In this document: positions 33,100-42,198 of the stretch, piece after piece
Numbering within the stretch: position 1 is the first letter of the stretch
Layout: each line of letters begins with the position of its first letter
Notes under the pieces: generated by a model
The model's database searches: none
Told to the model about the DNA's origin: nothing
Seen by the model: only the letters and a program-made list of their open reading frames with translations
Assembly: GCF_014779595.1 (NCBI RefSeq)
Contig: NZ_JACXZT010000019.1
Location: 804,945-868,944 of the forward strand
Source: Halomonas sp. ML-15
GTDB taxonomy: Bacteria; Pseudomonadota; Gammaproteobacteria; Pseudomonadales; Halomonadaceae
DNA: 64,000 nt
Reading direction: 5' to 3'
Made by a program: the position numbers and the translations under genes

Positions 33100-34053
33100 T
33101 TATTTTCTTGCTGCCAATCGTTGCAACCGGACAGCCTGCGCCGAGAGGGCGTCGCAAAGCTCGGGTGGATCGAGGATCTCGAAGTCGTAGGGCTGGTGGG
33201 CCAACTGACGGGCAAACCAGGCCAGGCTGTCGGTGCGGGCATGCAGCACTACGGCGTCTCCATCAGGCGTGAACACGCCGATGTTGCGTCCGAGTTTCTC
33301 GACGGCCTTGGCCAGCTCGGTGTGCAAGCGCACGCGGACGGCAGTTGCACGGGGCAGGCTGGCGATACTCTGGGTCAGATGCTCGGCGGGGTCGAAGTCA
33401 GTTGGGCGCTCGAAGCTGGCCTCGAGCAGTGTGGCCTCGGAGATGCGGTCCAGGCGAAAGCTGCGTAGGTCGCGGCGCAAATGGCACCAACCGCTGACAT
33501 ACCAGCGCCCCTCACGATAGACCAGGCCGTAGGGGTTGAGCACGCGGTCACTATGCCGTGACCGGTCGTCCCGGTAGGCGAGCCGGACCCGCTGCCGCGC
33601 CTGGGTGGCAGTGGCGAACAGGATCAGCAAGCGTTCGTCGCCCGGTGCTTGTGCCGGGGGCAGTTCGAGCCGCGCGCTTTCGCTCAGGGCTTGCGCTTGC
33701 TGTTTCAGTCTGGCGGGCATTACCCGCTCCAGCTTGGTCCGTGCGGTTGCCAGTGCCGGAGCCGTCTCGGCGATACCCAGCCCCTGAGCGGCGAGTAGCC
33801 CCAGTGAGACGGCCAGCGCCTCTTCACTACTGAACATCAGCGGCGGCAGCTTGAAGCCAGGCATCAGGCGATACCCGCCGTGCCGCCCTCGCTCGGTGGT
33901 CACGGGAATGCCGAGCTCCTCCAGGGCCTGGATGTAGCGCCTCAGCGTACGGCGATCGACGCCCAGCCGTTCGGCCAGCTCCCGGCCGCTCATATGGCGG
34001 TGGCTCTGCAGCAGTTCCAGTAGCGTCAGAACGCGAACCGTGGGGTTGGCCAC
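33100..34053 (-). CDS. YafY-type (WYL domain) transcriptional regulator
   Basis: 317 residues. HTH-11 domain at about 1-60 (LLQSHRHMSGRELAERLGVD, RRTLRRYIQALEELGI), followed by a WYL domain with RDDRSRHSDRVLNPYGLVYR and GRWYVSGWCHLR. GTG 34053 is the start. A TAGGAC-N7-GTCCTA repeat lies 20 bp upstream and is the probable autoregulatory site. Confidence 0.92.
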   Translation of the reverse strand: MANPTVRVLTLLELLQSHRHMSGRELAERLGVDRRTLRRYIQALEELGIPVTTERGRHGGYRLMPGFKLPPLMFSSEEALAVSLGLLAAQGLGIAETAPALATARTKLERVMPARLKQQAQALSESARLELPPAQAPGDERLLILFATATQARQRVRLAYRDDRSRHSDRVLNPYGLVYREGRWYVSGWCHLRRDLRSFRLDRISEATLLEASFERPTDFDPAEHLTQSIASLPRATAVRVRLHTELAKAVEKLGRNIGVFTPDGDAVVLHARTDSLAWFARQLAHQPYDFEILDPPELCDALSAQAVRLQRLAARK

Positions 34054-34073
34054 GCTGGAATTTTCCTTTTTAG

Positions 34074-34092
34074 TAGGACGTAATATGTCCTA
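34074..34092. promoter_or_regulatory. Candidate YafY operator
   Basis: TAGGACGTAATATGTCCTA: perfect 6-bp arms and a 7-bp AT-rich spacer, between the divergent YafY and cupin genes. Confidence 0.6.
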
Positions 34093-34197
34093 TTTAGCCA
34101 TTACCTTGCTGACAAGGCCAGGCGCAGAGGGCGCTGGCTTATCCCGCATGGCAAGGCGCAGGCGCTTTTCGGACAAATCCAAACGAGGAGAATCGGC

Positions 34198-34653
34198 ATG
34201 TATCTATCGAAACAGGACATAGAAGAGCTCGAAGGCGTGAGGAAGGTACACCTCCTCAATGCCGAGGCCGTGCGCATCAACAAGTCGCTGGGGGATGCCG
34301 TCGGCATGACCCAGCTTGGGATCCACCAGATCAGTGTGCCACCCGGCCACTTTTCCACCGAGTACCACTGCCATCGCTACGAGGAGGAGGCCGTCTACGT
34401 GCTGTCAGGAGTCGGCATGGCCACGCTCGGCGACCGCAAGCAGCCGATCCGCCCCGGCGACTTTATTGGCTACCCCATCAACGGTGTGGCCCATGAGATG
34501 TATAACGATGGCGATGAACCGCTGGTGTGCCTGGTGGTGGGACAGCGGTTGGCCCAGGACGTATGCGACTACCCGCGCTCGGGCAAGCGGCTCTATATCA
34601 ACGGTAGTGAACAAACCCTGGTCGACCATGCCGATATCGAGCATATCCCCTAA
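34198..34653 (+). CDS. Cupin domain protein
   Basis: 151 residues with a single cupin barrel: motif 1 HCHRYEEEAVYVLSGVG, motif 2 PGDFIGYPINGVAHEM. CGAGGAG precedes the ATG. Divergent from yafY with an operator between them, so it is the likely regulated gene. The substrate is unknown. Confidence 0.87.
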   Translation: MYLSKQDIEELEGVRKVHLLNAEAVRINKSLGDAVGMTQLGIHQISVPPGHFSTEYHCHRYEEEAVYVLSGVGMATLGDRKQPIRPGDFIGYPINGVAHEMYNDGDEPLVCLVVGQRLAQDVCDYPRSGKRLYINGSEQTLVDHADIEHIP

Positions 34654-34703
34654 TAGCCTTGCATCGAGAAACGGGTGTGATCGAGCTGCAGAGCTACCGA
34701 TAG

Positions 34704-35579
34704 CTAGACGTCCAACCCACCAAAGCGACCGTGCTGGTAGTCCTCGATCGCTTGAACGATCTCTTCGCGGGTATTCATCACGAAGGGCCCGTGGGAGTAG
34801 ACCGGTTCATCAATGACCTCCCCATGGCCAAACAGCAGACGCGCGTCGCTGCTGGCGTCGATCACTAGGCTGTCGCCGGCGCGATCCACCTCGATCAGAT
34901 GGTGGGGCTTGGCTGGCTCGCCGCCCACCGTGACATCACCCTCTACCACATAGAGAAATACCTGCCGACCAGGGGCAACGGGTAGTCGCTCCTGCGCCCC
35001 GGTAGGCAGCCGCAGCGTCGACATGAATATCCCCGTGAGCGTTTCGATAGGGCCTGTGTCTCCCTGCCACTCACCGGCGATCAGGCTCAATTCCCCGCCA
35101 CCCGGTAGCGCAATGGCGGGTATCGATTCTTGCTGCAGCCCCACATAGCGCGGCTCGCTCATTTTCAGGTGAGCGGGCAGGTTGACCCACAGCTGTAGAA
35201 TTTCCAACGGGCCACCGTCGCGCAGAAACTCGGGCGGCGAAATTTCCGCATGCACGATACCGCTGCCCGCCGTCATCCACTGAACGCCCCCCGCGTGGAT
35301 CACGCTTTGATGCTTGGCGCTATCCGCATGGGCCAGCGACCCTTGCAGAATAAAGGTCACCGTTTCAAAGCCGCGATGGGGGTGTGGGCCGAACGGCAGC
35401 CCGCCGTTATTGGCAGGATATGTCTGCGGTCCGTGATGGTTGAGGAACAGAAAGGGATCGAGCTGTTCTAGCTGCGGCCCCGGCAGCGGCCGACGGGTGA
35501 TTAAATCACCGATATCATCGCGCTTGGAGGGATGCTGAGCGACCACTCGACGAACGGATTGCGCACTGGCTAACGACAT
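34704..35579 (-). CDS. Pirin family protein
   Basis: 291 residues from ATG 35579 (AAGGAGG upstream). A bicupin with the pirin motif FGPHPHRGFETVTFILQG and GGVQWMTAGSGIVHAE; the metal-binding His and Glu residues are in place. Some pirins are quercetinases, others act as redox-sensing co-regulators. The upstream in-frame extension to 35720 lacks a ribosome site. Confidence 0.93.
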   Translation of the reverse strand: MSLASAQSVRRVVAQHPSKRDDIGDLITRRPLPGPQLEQLDPFLFLNHHGPQTYPANNGGLPFGPHPHRGFETVTFILQGSLAHADSAKHQSVIHAGGVQWMTAGSGIVHAEISPPEFLRDGGPLEILQLWVNLPAHLKMSEPRYVGLQQESIPAIALPGGGELSLIAGEWQGDTGPIETLTGIFMSTLRLPTGAQERLPVAPGRQVFLYVVEGDVTVGGEPAKPHHLIEVDRAGDSLVIDASSDARLLFGHGEVIDEPVYSHGPFVMNTREEIVQAIEDYQHGRFGGLDV

Positions 35580-35744
35580 AACGGCCTCCTTATCAATGAC
35601 GGTCAGCGTAAAACCTGAGCGGGGAGATGAGGAGTGAATAATTTGCCGCGTCTCATTGCAGGAAATTGTTCGAAGCCAAAATACTGGTGTGGTCGAGCGT
35701 GTTCGATAGGAAAGGCTCATTGAAGCACTCTTGGGGAGTGCCTT

Positions 35745-36107
35745 TTACTCTGTGGGGGGAGAGCGGTCGTGGCGCTCGCGGCTATCGGTAGGCGCCTGGT
35801 CGCGTTCGTGCATGCCGTAGTCACGCATGACCGTGGCGACGCGCAGGCGATAGTCGTCGAAAACCAGGTCGCGGCCCATGGTCTGGGCGTCGCGGTGGCG
35901 TTCCAGCCGGCGCCATTCGGCCACTGCCTCCTCGTCGCGCCAGAAGGAGAGCGAGAGGACCTTGCCCGGTTGAGTCAGACTCTCGAAGCGTTCGATGGAG
36001 ATAAAGCCATCGATTTCGTCGAGCAGAGGACGCAGGCTGGCGGCGATGTCGAGGTACTGGTCGCGATGGCCGGACTTGGGGATGACTTCGAAAATAACGG
36101 CGATCAT
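35745..36107 (-). CDS. Antibiotic biosynthesis monooxygenase (ABM) domain protein
   Basis: 120 residues. The ABM fold is seen in MIAVIFEVIPKSGHRDQYLD, IDGFISIERFES and LSLSFWRDEEAVAEWR. Such small dimeric proteins range from haem oxygenases to quinol monooxygenases; the haem-binding residue is not evident. The C-terminal 20 residues are charged and probably disordered. The 270 bp that follow (36108-36377) hold no recognisable gene. Confidence 0.85.
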   Translation of the reverse strand: MIAVIFEVIPKSGHRDQYLDIAASLRPLLDEIDGFISIERFESLTQPGKVLSLSFWRDEEAVAEWRRLERHRDAQTMGRDLVFDDYRLRVATVMRDYGMHERDQAPTDSRERHDRSPPTE

Positions 36108-36377
36108 GCTAGCTCCATGTCGTTATAGTGATTGTGGTTGTTCCAGGTCGAATGATACGGCGCATCAGGGTGCGATTTCATCATAGCCATGGCCCAGAGA
36201 GTGCACGAGGCAGGCAGTGTGGAAGAAGGTGGCATCCGCGACAAGCTTTTGGGTAGTCACCGTTCACGGTCATCCGCGTCCAGGTTGATGAGCACATCCC
36301 TACTGGCAAAGATCATTTTTGTTCAATATACAAGGCACTTGTTTGGGCAGGCTAAAACCTCAACAGGAGGATGAATG

Positions 36378-36779
36378 ATGTCGATAAAATCCGTTATCGT
36401 GCTTGCCAGCAATTTGCCTAATGGCCTGGCTGCCAACTTTGCTGCGGTTCTTGGCATGAGCCTTGGGAAGCATTCACCCGAGCTGGTGGGGAACGATACT
36501 GCCTCAGCCGATGGCATCCTGCTCAAAGGTATTACCAGAGTGCCACTTCCGATCCTCTGTGTCCCGGAAAGTGAACTGCCTGGCCTCTTTCATGCCGCAG
36601 AGGAGTTGCCGATTCGTTTTACCTACATGCGTGCTGCGTTCGAGGCGAGCGACTACGCCGATTATACGTTGCGCATCAATTCTGCGTCGTTTGAAGAGCA
36701 GACGCCATTAGGCGTTTTGCTGGCTGGGCCGAGAAAGGCGGTGGACCGAATCTGCGGCCAACTCTCCCTGCTGCGTTAA
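36378..36779 (+). CDS. DUF2000 domain protein
   Basis: 133 residues. The DUF2000 pattern is visible in ASNLPNGLAANFAAVLGMSLG and ITRVPLPILCV, and DYADYTLRINSASF follows. Fold related to peptidyl-tRNA hydrolase II; function unknown. Of three close ATGs the one at 36378 has the best distance (7 bases) from AGGAGG. The 36780-37003 gap after it has no recognisable gene. Confidence 0.8.
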   Translation: MSIKSVIVLASNLPNGLAANFAAVLGMSLGKHSPELVGNDTASADGILLKGITRVPLPILCVPESELPGLFHAAEELPIRFTYMRAAFEASDYADYTLRINSASFEEQTPLGVLLAGPRKAVDRICGQLSLLR

Positions 36780-37003
36780 GCGCAATAACACTTTGTCTGC
36801 CGGATCCAGTTTTAGCAGGCCGAACAGCGACGGCTCATGAACCAACACTGATCGAACGCTTCTGGCCATAGCCGTGCTTCTTATGGCCAGTCGGTGCTCT
36901 ACTGCCTTCTTCCGCGACTACGGGTATTACCTCAAAGCCGTTCTTGACAAGCAACAACGCTGACCGCGGCGGAGTTGAAACCCGGCAGCGTTGTACTTGT
37001 CGG

Positions 37004-37774
37004 TCAGGTGCGGCTGATCGAGGCGCCCCCATCGGCCAGCATCGCCGTACCGGTGACGAAGCTGGCATCGTCGGAGGCCATGTAGAGCGCCGCGCGGGCG
37101 ATCTCCTCCGGCGTGGCCATGCGCTTGAGGGCATGCAGGTTTTCGACGAATGCCAGAACTTCCGCTCCGGCATCGGGGGCATTGGTAATGCTCGCCGGAG
37201 TATCGGTGCCGCCGGGCAGCAGAGCATTGACCCGAATGCCGTTGGGCCCAAGCTCCGCAGACAGGCATTTCATCAAGCCGAGGATGCCGGCTTTGCTGGC
37301 GGCATAGGCGGCCATGCCGGGCATGCCGACGGTATGACCGACGAAGCTCGAGGTGAACAGCAGGCTGCCGCCGCCTCGCTGCAGCAGCGCCGGGACCTGG
37401 TATTTGGCGCCCAGGAAAGCAGCGGTCAGGTTTGTCTCCAGGATGTCTTGCCAGTCACTCGGCGACATGTCCTGCAGGGGCGCCATAGGGCCCACGATGC
37501 CGGCATTATTGAAGGCAACATCGAGCCCTCCGAAGCGCTCAATGGCGGTGGTGACCAGGCGCTCGGCCAAACCTTCGTCGCGCACATCCCCACTGACAGC
37601 GACGGCAGAGCCGCCGTCGCGTGCGATGGCTTCGACCAGGGCATCGAGTTCTTCCTTGCGGCGAGCGCTCACTACCACCTTGGCGCCTGCGCTGGCGAAG
37701 AGACGAGCCGCAGCATGTCCGATGCCCGAGCTGGCACCGGTGACGATGGCGACTTTATCGGCAAGTGAGTTCAT
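37004..37774 (-). CDS. SDR family oxidoreductase
   Basis: 256 residues. Classical SDR: GASSGIG NAD(P)-binding motif, NNAG, catalytic serine in FTSSFVGHT and YAASK (Tyr-x-x-x-Lys). ATG 37774 starts MNSLADKVAIVTG. The upstream in-frame extension would run into the ada promoter. The substrate is not predictable. Transcribed away from ada. Confidence 0.93.
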   Translation of the reverse strand: MNSLADKVAIVTGASSGIGHAAARLFASAGAKVVVSARRKEELDALVEAIARDGGSAVAVSGDVRDEGLAERLVTTAIERFGGLDVAFNNAGIVGPMAPLQDMSPSDWQDILETNLTAAFLGAKYQVPALLQRGGGSLLFTSSFVGHTVGMPGMAAYAASKAGILGLMKCLSAELGPNGIRVNALLPGGTDTPASITNAPDAGAEVLAFVENLHALKRMATPEEIARAALYMASDDASFVTGTAMLADGGASISRT

Positions 37775-38015
37775 CTGGCTGTCCTCTCTAGGTTGATTGG
37801 GGGCGTCGTTTGCGACCCCATGTCGAACCCTGAGGGAGGGCGCCGATGGGCTCACTCCGCTTCTTGCCTCTGAATCACAAAAAACCGGCAATGCTATGCT
37901 GCGAATGACACGAAGAGACGGGCTCGCTTTGAAAGCAAGGGACGGAGTGTGGCAGGCGGGCCCAAGGGTCATCCTGAATCCACGGTGAACGCCGAATCCA
38001 CAGCGGAGGCCCGCC

Positions 38016-39110
38016 ATGAATAAGACAACGATCGAGTCACTTGCCATCTTCGAAGCCGATGAAGCGAAATGGGCGGCGGTACTGGCCCGCGATGCCGCGG
38101 CGGACGGTGCCTTCGTCTATGCGGTGCGCACCACCGGGATCTATTGCCGGCCCACCTGCCCATCGCGCCGGCCGCGGCGTGAGAATGCCGAGTTCCATGC
38201 CGATGGCCCGGCGGCCGAGCACGCCGGCTATCGGCCCTGCCTGCGCTGCCGGCCCCATCAAGTGTCACTGGCACAGCGCCATGCCGAGAGTGTGGCCCGA
38301 GCTTGCCGGCTTATCGAAACATCCGACACCCTGCCTTCCCTCGACGAGCTGGCGGAGGTGGCGGGCTTGAGTCGTTTCCACTTTCACCGTGTGTTCAAGT
38401 CGATCACTGGCCTGACACCCAAGGCCTACGGCGTGGCGCGGCGTGCCGAGCGGGTGCGCGCCGAACTGTTGAACAGCGAAACGGTGACCGAGGCGATCTA
38501 TGAAGCGGGTTACCACTCCAGCGGACGCTTCTACGCCGCGTCGACCCAGATGCTCGGCATGACGCCGAAGCGCTACCGTTCGGGAGGAGAGGGCATGAAT
38601 ATTCGTTTTGCCCTGGGAGAATGCTCACTGGGCACGATACTGGTAGCGGCCAGTGAAAAGGGCATTTGCGCCATTTCCCTGGGGAGTGATCCTGAGCCGC
38701 TGTTGCAGGAGTTCCAGGATCGGTTCGCCAGCGCCAGCCTGGTCCCGGGAGGAAAGGATTTCGACGCCTGGGTGGCCCGGGTGGTGGGTTTTATTGAAGC
38801 GCCGGAGATCGGGCTGTCGCTGCCGCTGGACATTCGCGGCACTGCCTTTCAGCAGCGGGTCTGGCAGGCGCTGACCGAGATTCCCGTGGGCGCCACCATC
38901 AGTTATGCGGAGCTGGCGGAGCGGATCGGCTCTCCCAAGTCAGTGCGCGCCGTGGCCAGTGCCTGTGCCTCCAATACCATCGCGCTGGCCATCCCCTGCC
39001 ACCGAGTGGTGCGCAGCGACGGGGCGCTTTCCGGGTACCGCTGGGGCGTGGAGCGCAAGCGCGCCCTGCTCGAGCGGGAGCGAACTTACGAACTCGTCGA
39101 CGGCTCGTAA
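38016..39110 (+). CDS. ada: Bifunctional Ada: DNA alkylation repair and regulator
   Basis: 364 residues. N-terminal Ada zinc domain with Cys44, Cys48, Cys75 and Cys78 (IYCRPTCPSR, RPCLRCRP); Cys44 accepts methyl from phosphotriesters. AraC HTH at about 108-190 (LDELAEVAGLSRFHFHRVF). C-terminal O6-methylguanine methyltransferase with active Cys328 in AIPCHRVV. It acts as sensor, repair enzyme and activator. Its 3' end overlaps the convergent Lrp gene by 25 bp. Confidence 0.96.
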   Translation: MNKTTIESLAIFEADEAKWAAVLARDAAADGAFVYAVRTTGIYCRPTCPSRRPRRENAEFHADGPAAEHAGYRPCLRCRPHQVSLAQRHAESVARACRLIETSDTLPSLDELAEVAGLSRFHFHRVFKSITGLTPKAYGVARRAERVRAELLNSETVTEAIYEAGYHSSGRFYAASTQMLGMTPKRYRSGGEGMNIRFALGECSLGTILVAASEKGICAISLGSDPEPLLQEFQDRFASASLVPGGKDFDAWVARVVGFIEAPEIGLSLPLDIRGTAFQQRVWQALTEIPVGATISYAELAERIGSPKSVRAVASACASNTIALAIPCHRVVRSDGALSGYRWGVERKRALLERERTYELVDGS

Positions 39111-39640
39111 TGCTCTTCCTCCAGTGCCTCGGTAATAGCTGCCTGGGGCGTGCGTTCCATGTAGGTGGAGAGCACCACATAGCTGCGCGTGGCTTTGACA
39201 CTGGGTAGGGCATAGAGCCGGGCGAGCAGCCCTTCCAAGGCTCGACTGCTGGCGCAGCGCACCTTGAGCAGCATGCAGGCGTCGCCGGCTACCGAGTGGA
39301 TCTCCTCGACTTCGGGCAGTGCCGAGAGGGCCAGCAGCTCCTTGCTCTTGCCCCATCCGGTGGCGTCGACATGGACGAAGGCCAAGAACGGCTTACCGGT
39401 GGCGGGCCCATCCAGCACTGCCACGGTGCCGCGTATGCGTCCTGTAGCACGCAGCCGCTTGACCCGCTCGTGCACCGCAGGGGCCGAAAGCCCGACACGA
39501 TTGCCCAGGTCGGCGTAACTGAGCCCGGCGTCCTCGGCCAGTTCTCCTAATATTCTTCGGTCGAAGGCATCCATTGGACGCGCCTCCAGGGCCTTCTCCC
39601 GAACGATGTCTGTTTTTTCTGAGTTCGGCATTATCGTCAT
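39086..39640 (-). CDS. Lrp/AsnC family transcriptional regulator
   Basis: 184 residues. HTH at about 25-70 (MDAFDRRILGELAEDAGLSY, ADLGNRVGLSAPAVHERVKR) and a C-terminal RAM ligand domain (PFLAFVHVDATGWGKSKELL, IHSVAGDACMLLKVRCAS). The start could be ATG 39640, 39631 or 39574. Divergent from an MFS exporter with a long inverted repeat between them. Confidence 0.92.
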   Translation of the reverse strand: MTIMPNSEKTDIVREKALEARPMDAFDRRILGELAEDAGLSYADLGNRVGLSAPAVHERVKRLRATGRIRGTVAVLDGPATGKPFLAFVHVDATGWGKSKELLALSALPEVEEIHSVAGDACMLLKVRCASSRALEGLLARLYALPSVKATRSYVVLSTYMERTPQAAITEALEEEHYEPSTSS

Positions 39641-39641
39641 T

Positions 39642-39693
39642 GCTCCGAATGATATTCCTTTCTTTAATGTTAGCGTCGAATATCATCTGGAGC
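39642..39693. promoter_or_regulatory. Inverted repeat between Lrp and MFS genes
   Basis: 16-base arms GCTCCGAATGATATTC (39642-39657) and GAATATCATCTGGAGC (39678-39693) differ at two positions and surround 20 AT-rich bases. Each arm itself holds the half-palindrome GAAT..TATTC/GAATATC. This suits a multimeric Lrp protein. The right arm reaches to within 6 bases of the MFS start. Confidence 0.6.
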
Positions 39694-39698
39694 TAGCC

Positions 39699-40865
39699 GT
39701 GATTACCCGCCACCTTCTTCTGTTAACCGCCGCTATTGCCGTGATCGGTGCCAACTCGCTGGCGCTGAGCCCGATTGCTGCCTCGGTGGCGAAAGCGTTT
39801 CCGGGCGTCAGCGCTGCCGATGTGATGACGGCGGCTGCGGTTTACGGTTTGGCCACTGCCGGCAGCGCACTCTTCCTGGCCTCGATCGCCGACCGCATCG
39901 GCGCCGAACGGGCGCTGATGCGAGCCCTGCTGGTGCTGGCGGCGGCACTGCTGCTGGCGGGCAGCGCGCCCTCGCTGATAATCCTGATTGGTGCCCAGGC
40001 ACTCGCCGGGCTGGCGGCCGGTGTAGCGCTGCCGGCGATCTATACCTTGGCCGCCCAGGTGGCCGTGAAGGGGCGCGAGAGTGAGACCCTTAGCTTCGTG
40101 CTCAGCGGCTGGACGCTGAGCCTGATAGCGGGCGTCAGCCTGTCGGCGGTGCTGGCAGATATCCTCCACTGGCGAGCCGTCTTTGCGCTGCTGGCGGGGG
40201 CGGCACTGTTCCTGGCATTGGGCGTGGCCCGTTGCCGGGAGTGGGGCAGCGTGCGTGCGGTGATGCCGACCTCGCCGCTGACAGCGCTGCGTGTGCGCGG
40301 GGTGCCGAGCGTACTGCTCAATGTGGCGGCATTCATGACGGCGTTCTATGGTCTCTACAGCTATCTCGGCCCGCATCTTAGTGACGTGCTGATGGCCTCG
40401 ACTACCTTTGCCGGGCTGACCATTGCCATTTATGGCGCCGGCTTCGGCATTGCCGCGCCGCTGGGACGCTGGGTCGATCGCCATGAGCCGAGCAGCGTAG
40501 CGTGTCTGACCTTTGCCGCTCTGATCCTAATTTATCTGGGGCTCGGCGCCACGGCGTCGCTGCCCTGGCTGTTGCTGGTGTTCTGCCTGGCGTGGGGTAT
40601 CGCCAACCATATCGGTCTCAACCTGCTGCTGCGTCGCCTGGGGGAACTCGACCCGGCACAGCGCGGCGCCATCATGGGACTGAACAGTGCGGTGACCTAC
40701 CTGTGCGTTTTCGTCGGTGCGCTGCTCTATCGCCCCATCTTCCTGCACGTCGGTTTCGCCGCCAGCGCCTGGGCCTCGGCGATGCTGGTGTTGCCCTCTC
40801 TGGGCTGGGCGCTGGAGCAGCGGCGCAGAAAACAGGCAGTGCTACGCTGTCGTTCGGAGGTATGA
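39699..40865 (+). CDS. MFS transporter (probable drug or metabolite exporter)
   Basis: 388 residues from GTG 39699 (TGGAG upstream), twelve helices, inner membrane. LASIADRIGAERALMRALLV is the superfamily loop-2-3 motif, and IYTLAAQVAVKGRESETLSF follows helix 4. It resembles YdhP/arabinose-efflux-like drug:H+ antiporters. The divergent Lrp-type gene is the likely regulator. Confidence 0.88.
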   Translation: MITRHLLLLTAAIAVIGANSLALSPIAASVAKAFPGVSAADVMTAAAVYGLATAGSALFLASIADRIGAERALMRALLVLAAALLLAGSAPSLIILIGAQALAGLAAGVALPAIYTLAAQVAVKGRESETLSFVLSGWTLSLIAGVSLSAVLADILHWRAVFALLAGAALFLALGVARCREWGSVRAVMPTSPLTALRVRGVPSVLLNVAAFMTAFYGLYSYLGPHLSDVLMASTTFAGLTIAIYGAGFGIAAPLGRWVDRHEPSSVACLTFAALILIYLGLGATASLPWLLLVFCLAWGIANHIGLNLLLRRLGELDPAQRGAIMGLNSAVTYLCVFVGALLYRPIFLHVGFAASAWASAMLVLPSLGWALEQRRRKQAVLRCRSEV

Positions 40866-40891
40866 GAAATCCGTAAGGAGGGTAATGGAGC

Positions 40892-41296
40892 ATGATTGCT
40901 TACACCATGGTGGGTACCAAGGATCTCGATAACGCACTTGAATTCTATGACCCACTCTTTGCTGAAATGGGCTGGGATGTCTGCTGGAAGGATGATTCGT
41001 GCGTTTCCTATGGGAGAGAAGATGATCTCGATTTCCCGAGGTTTTTTGTTAACTATCCCTTCGATGGTCAAGCAGCGAACGTGGGAAATGGCACCATGAC
41101 GGCCTTCCAATTCGCCGAACCTGAGCAGGTCGACAGGCTATATCGAATCGCCATCGACAATGGCGGCAGTGACGAAGGCGCGCCAGGCTATCGACCGCAA
41201 TACGCCGAAGGTTTCTATGCGGCCTATGTGCGTGACTGTGATGGCAATAAGTTGGCCTTTGTGGTTTATCCCAAAGAAGTGGTGGAGGCGAAATAA
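40892..41296 (+). CDS. VOC/glyoxalase family protein
   Basis: 134 residues: YTMVGTKDLDNALEFYDPLF at the start, and GFYAAYVRDCDGNKLAFVVY at the end with the metal ligand position (DGNKL). Reads like lactoylglutathione lyase-related proteins of unknown substrate. Its 3' end overlaps the convergent XRE gene by about 30 bp. Confidence 0.87.
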   Translation: MIAYTMVGTKDLDNALEFYDPLFAEMGWDVCWKDDSCVSYGREDDLDFPRFFVNYPFDGQAANVGNGTMTAFQFAEPEQVDRLYRIAIDNGGSDEGAPGYRPQYAEGFYAAYVRDCDGNKLAFVVYPKEVVEAK

Positions 41297-42069
41297 ACCA
41301 CCATCCTGAGATGGCGATGCTCGTCCACCAGCAGCGTGGTGTGCTCGTACTCCCTGAGATTCGCATCGGCGTCGAGCATGGTGCCGATACCGTAACGGTA
41401 GGCTTCATGATTGGGCTGTTCCCACCAGTGGCGGAAATCCGGCGACAGCTTGGCGAGCGCTTCGATCAATTCCTGCATGGCCGGGTCCTCTGGCGCAGCG
41501 GCCAGATCGCAGCGGAACTGGGCCAGCAGGCGGGAGGCATCCTGCCGCCAGTCGGGGAGGCGCCGGCGCAGCGCGGGGTCGGCGAACATCAGGCGCATCA
41601 TGTTGCGCTCGCCAGGTTCCCTGTTGCTGAAGTCGAAAAGGGCATCGGCCGTGGCGTTCCAGGCGATGACGTCCCAGCGCAGGTTCATCACGTAGGCGGG
41701 CCTGGCCATGTCATCCATCAGGGTCTGGATCAGTGGCGGAATCGCCTGCCACTGGTAGGCCTCCACCGGTGGCGGGCGGCGATGGGCGAGCAGGAACAGG
41801 TGGCAGCATTCGGCGTCGTCGAGCTTGAGCGCCTTGGAGACGCTGAGCAGGAAGCTCTCCGAGACGTTGATATCACGCCCCTGTTCGAACCAGGTGTACC
41901 AGGTCAGCCCCACGCCAGCCAGCGTCGCCACCTCCTCCCGCCGCAGCCCCGGTGTGCGGCGGCGGCCGGTAGACGGCAGGCCGACGTCAGCCGGCGTCAG
42001 CTTGTTGCGATGATGAATCAGGAAGTCGGTGAGTTCGCTGCGGGTCCTGTCGAGGCTGCGGCTGGCCAT
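41266..42069 (-). CDS. XRE family regulator with MmyB-like ligand domain
   Basis: 267 residues. HTH at about 35-85 (RRTPGLRREEVATLAGVGLT, WYTWFEQGRDINVS), then an MmyB/PAS-like domain (YVMNLRWDVIAWNATADALF, NMMRLMFADPALRRRLPDW). Members usually control a neighbouring oxidoreductase or exporter. Divergent from the DHA2 exporter; three ATTGCTC direct repeats lie directly upstream. Confidence 0.93.
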   Translation of the reverse strand: MASRSLDRTRSELTDFLIHHRNKLTPADVGLPSTGRRRTPGLRREEVATLAGVGLTWYTWFEQGRDINVSESFLLSVSKALKLDDAECCHLFLLAHRRPPPVEAYQWQAIPPLIQTLMDDMARPAYVMNLRWDVIAWNATADALFDFSNREPGERNMMRLMFADPALRRRLPDWRQDASRLLAQFRCDLAAAPEDPAMQELIEALAKLSPDFRHWWEQPNHEAYRYGIGTMLDADANLREYEHTTLLVDEHRHLRMVVYFASTTSLG

Positions 42070-42070
42070 G

Positions 42071-42111
42071 GCATTGCTCCTGGGGAGTATTGCTCCCGTT
42101 TGGTATTGCTC
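42071..42111. promoter_or_regulatory. Three 16-bp-spaced direct repeats before the XRE gene
   Basis: GCATTGCTC (42071-42079), GTATTGCTC (42087-42095) and GTATTGCTC (42103-42111) recur at exactly 16-bp intervals, between the XRE start and the MFS gene. Probably an operator array. Confidence 0.6.
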
Positions 42112-42198
42112 AAAGTAATAGGATAAGTAGCTATATTGTAACCCTATAAAGTTAGGCCAAGACTACCATGCCAACCCATGTAGAACTGGAGGCGCGGC

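Noticed and set aside
36780-37003. Minus-strand frame with VKNGFEVIPVVAEEGSR, thought to be a gene remnant
   Set aside because: No recognisable family, no ribosome site and no related gene in the window.
37004-38047. Longer start for the SDR gene reaching toward ada
   Set aside because: The N-terminal extension is not SDR-like, and ATG 37774 begins exactly at the conserved N-terminus with a ribosome site.
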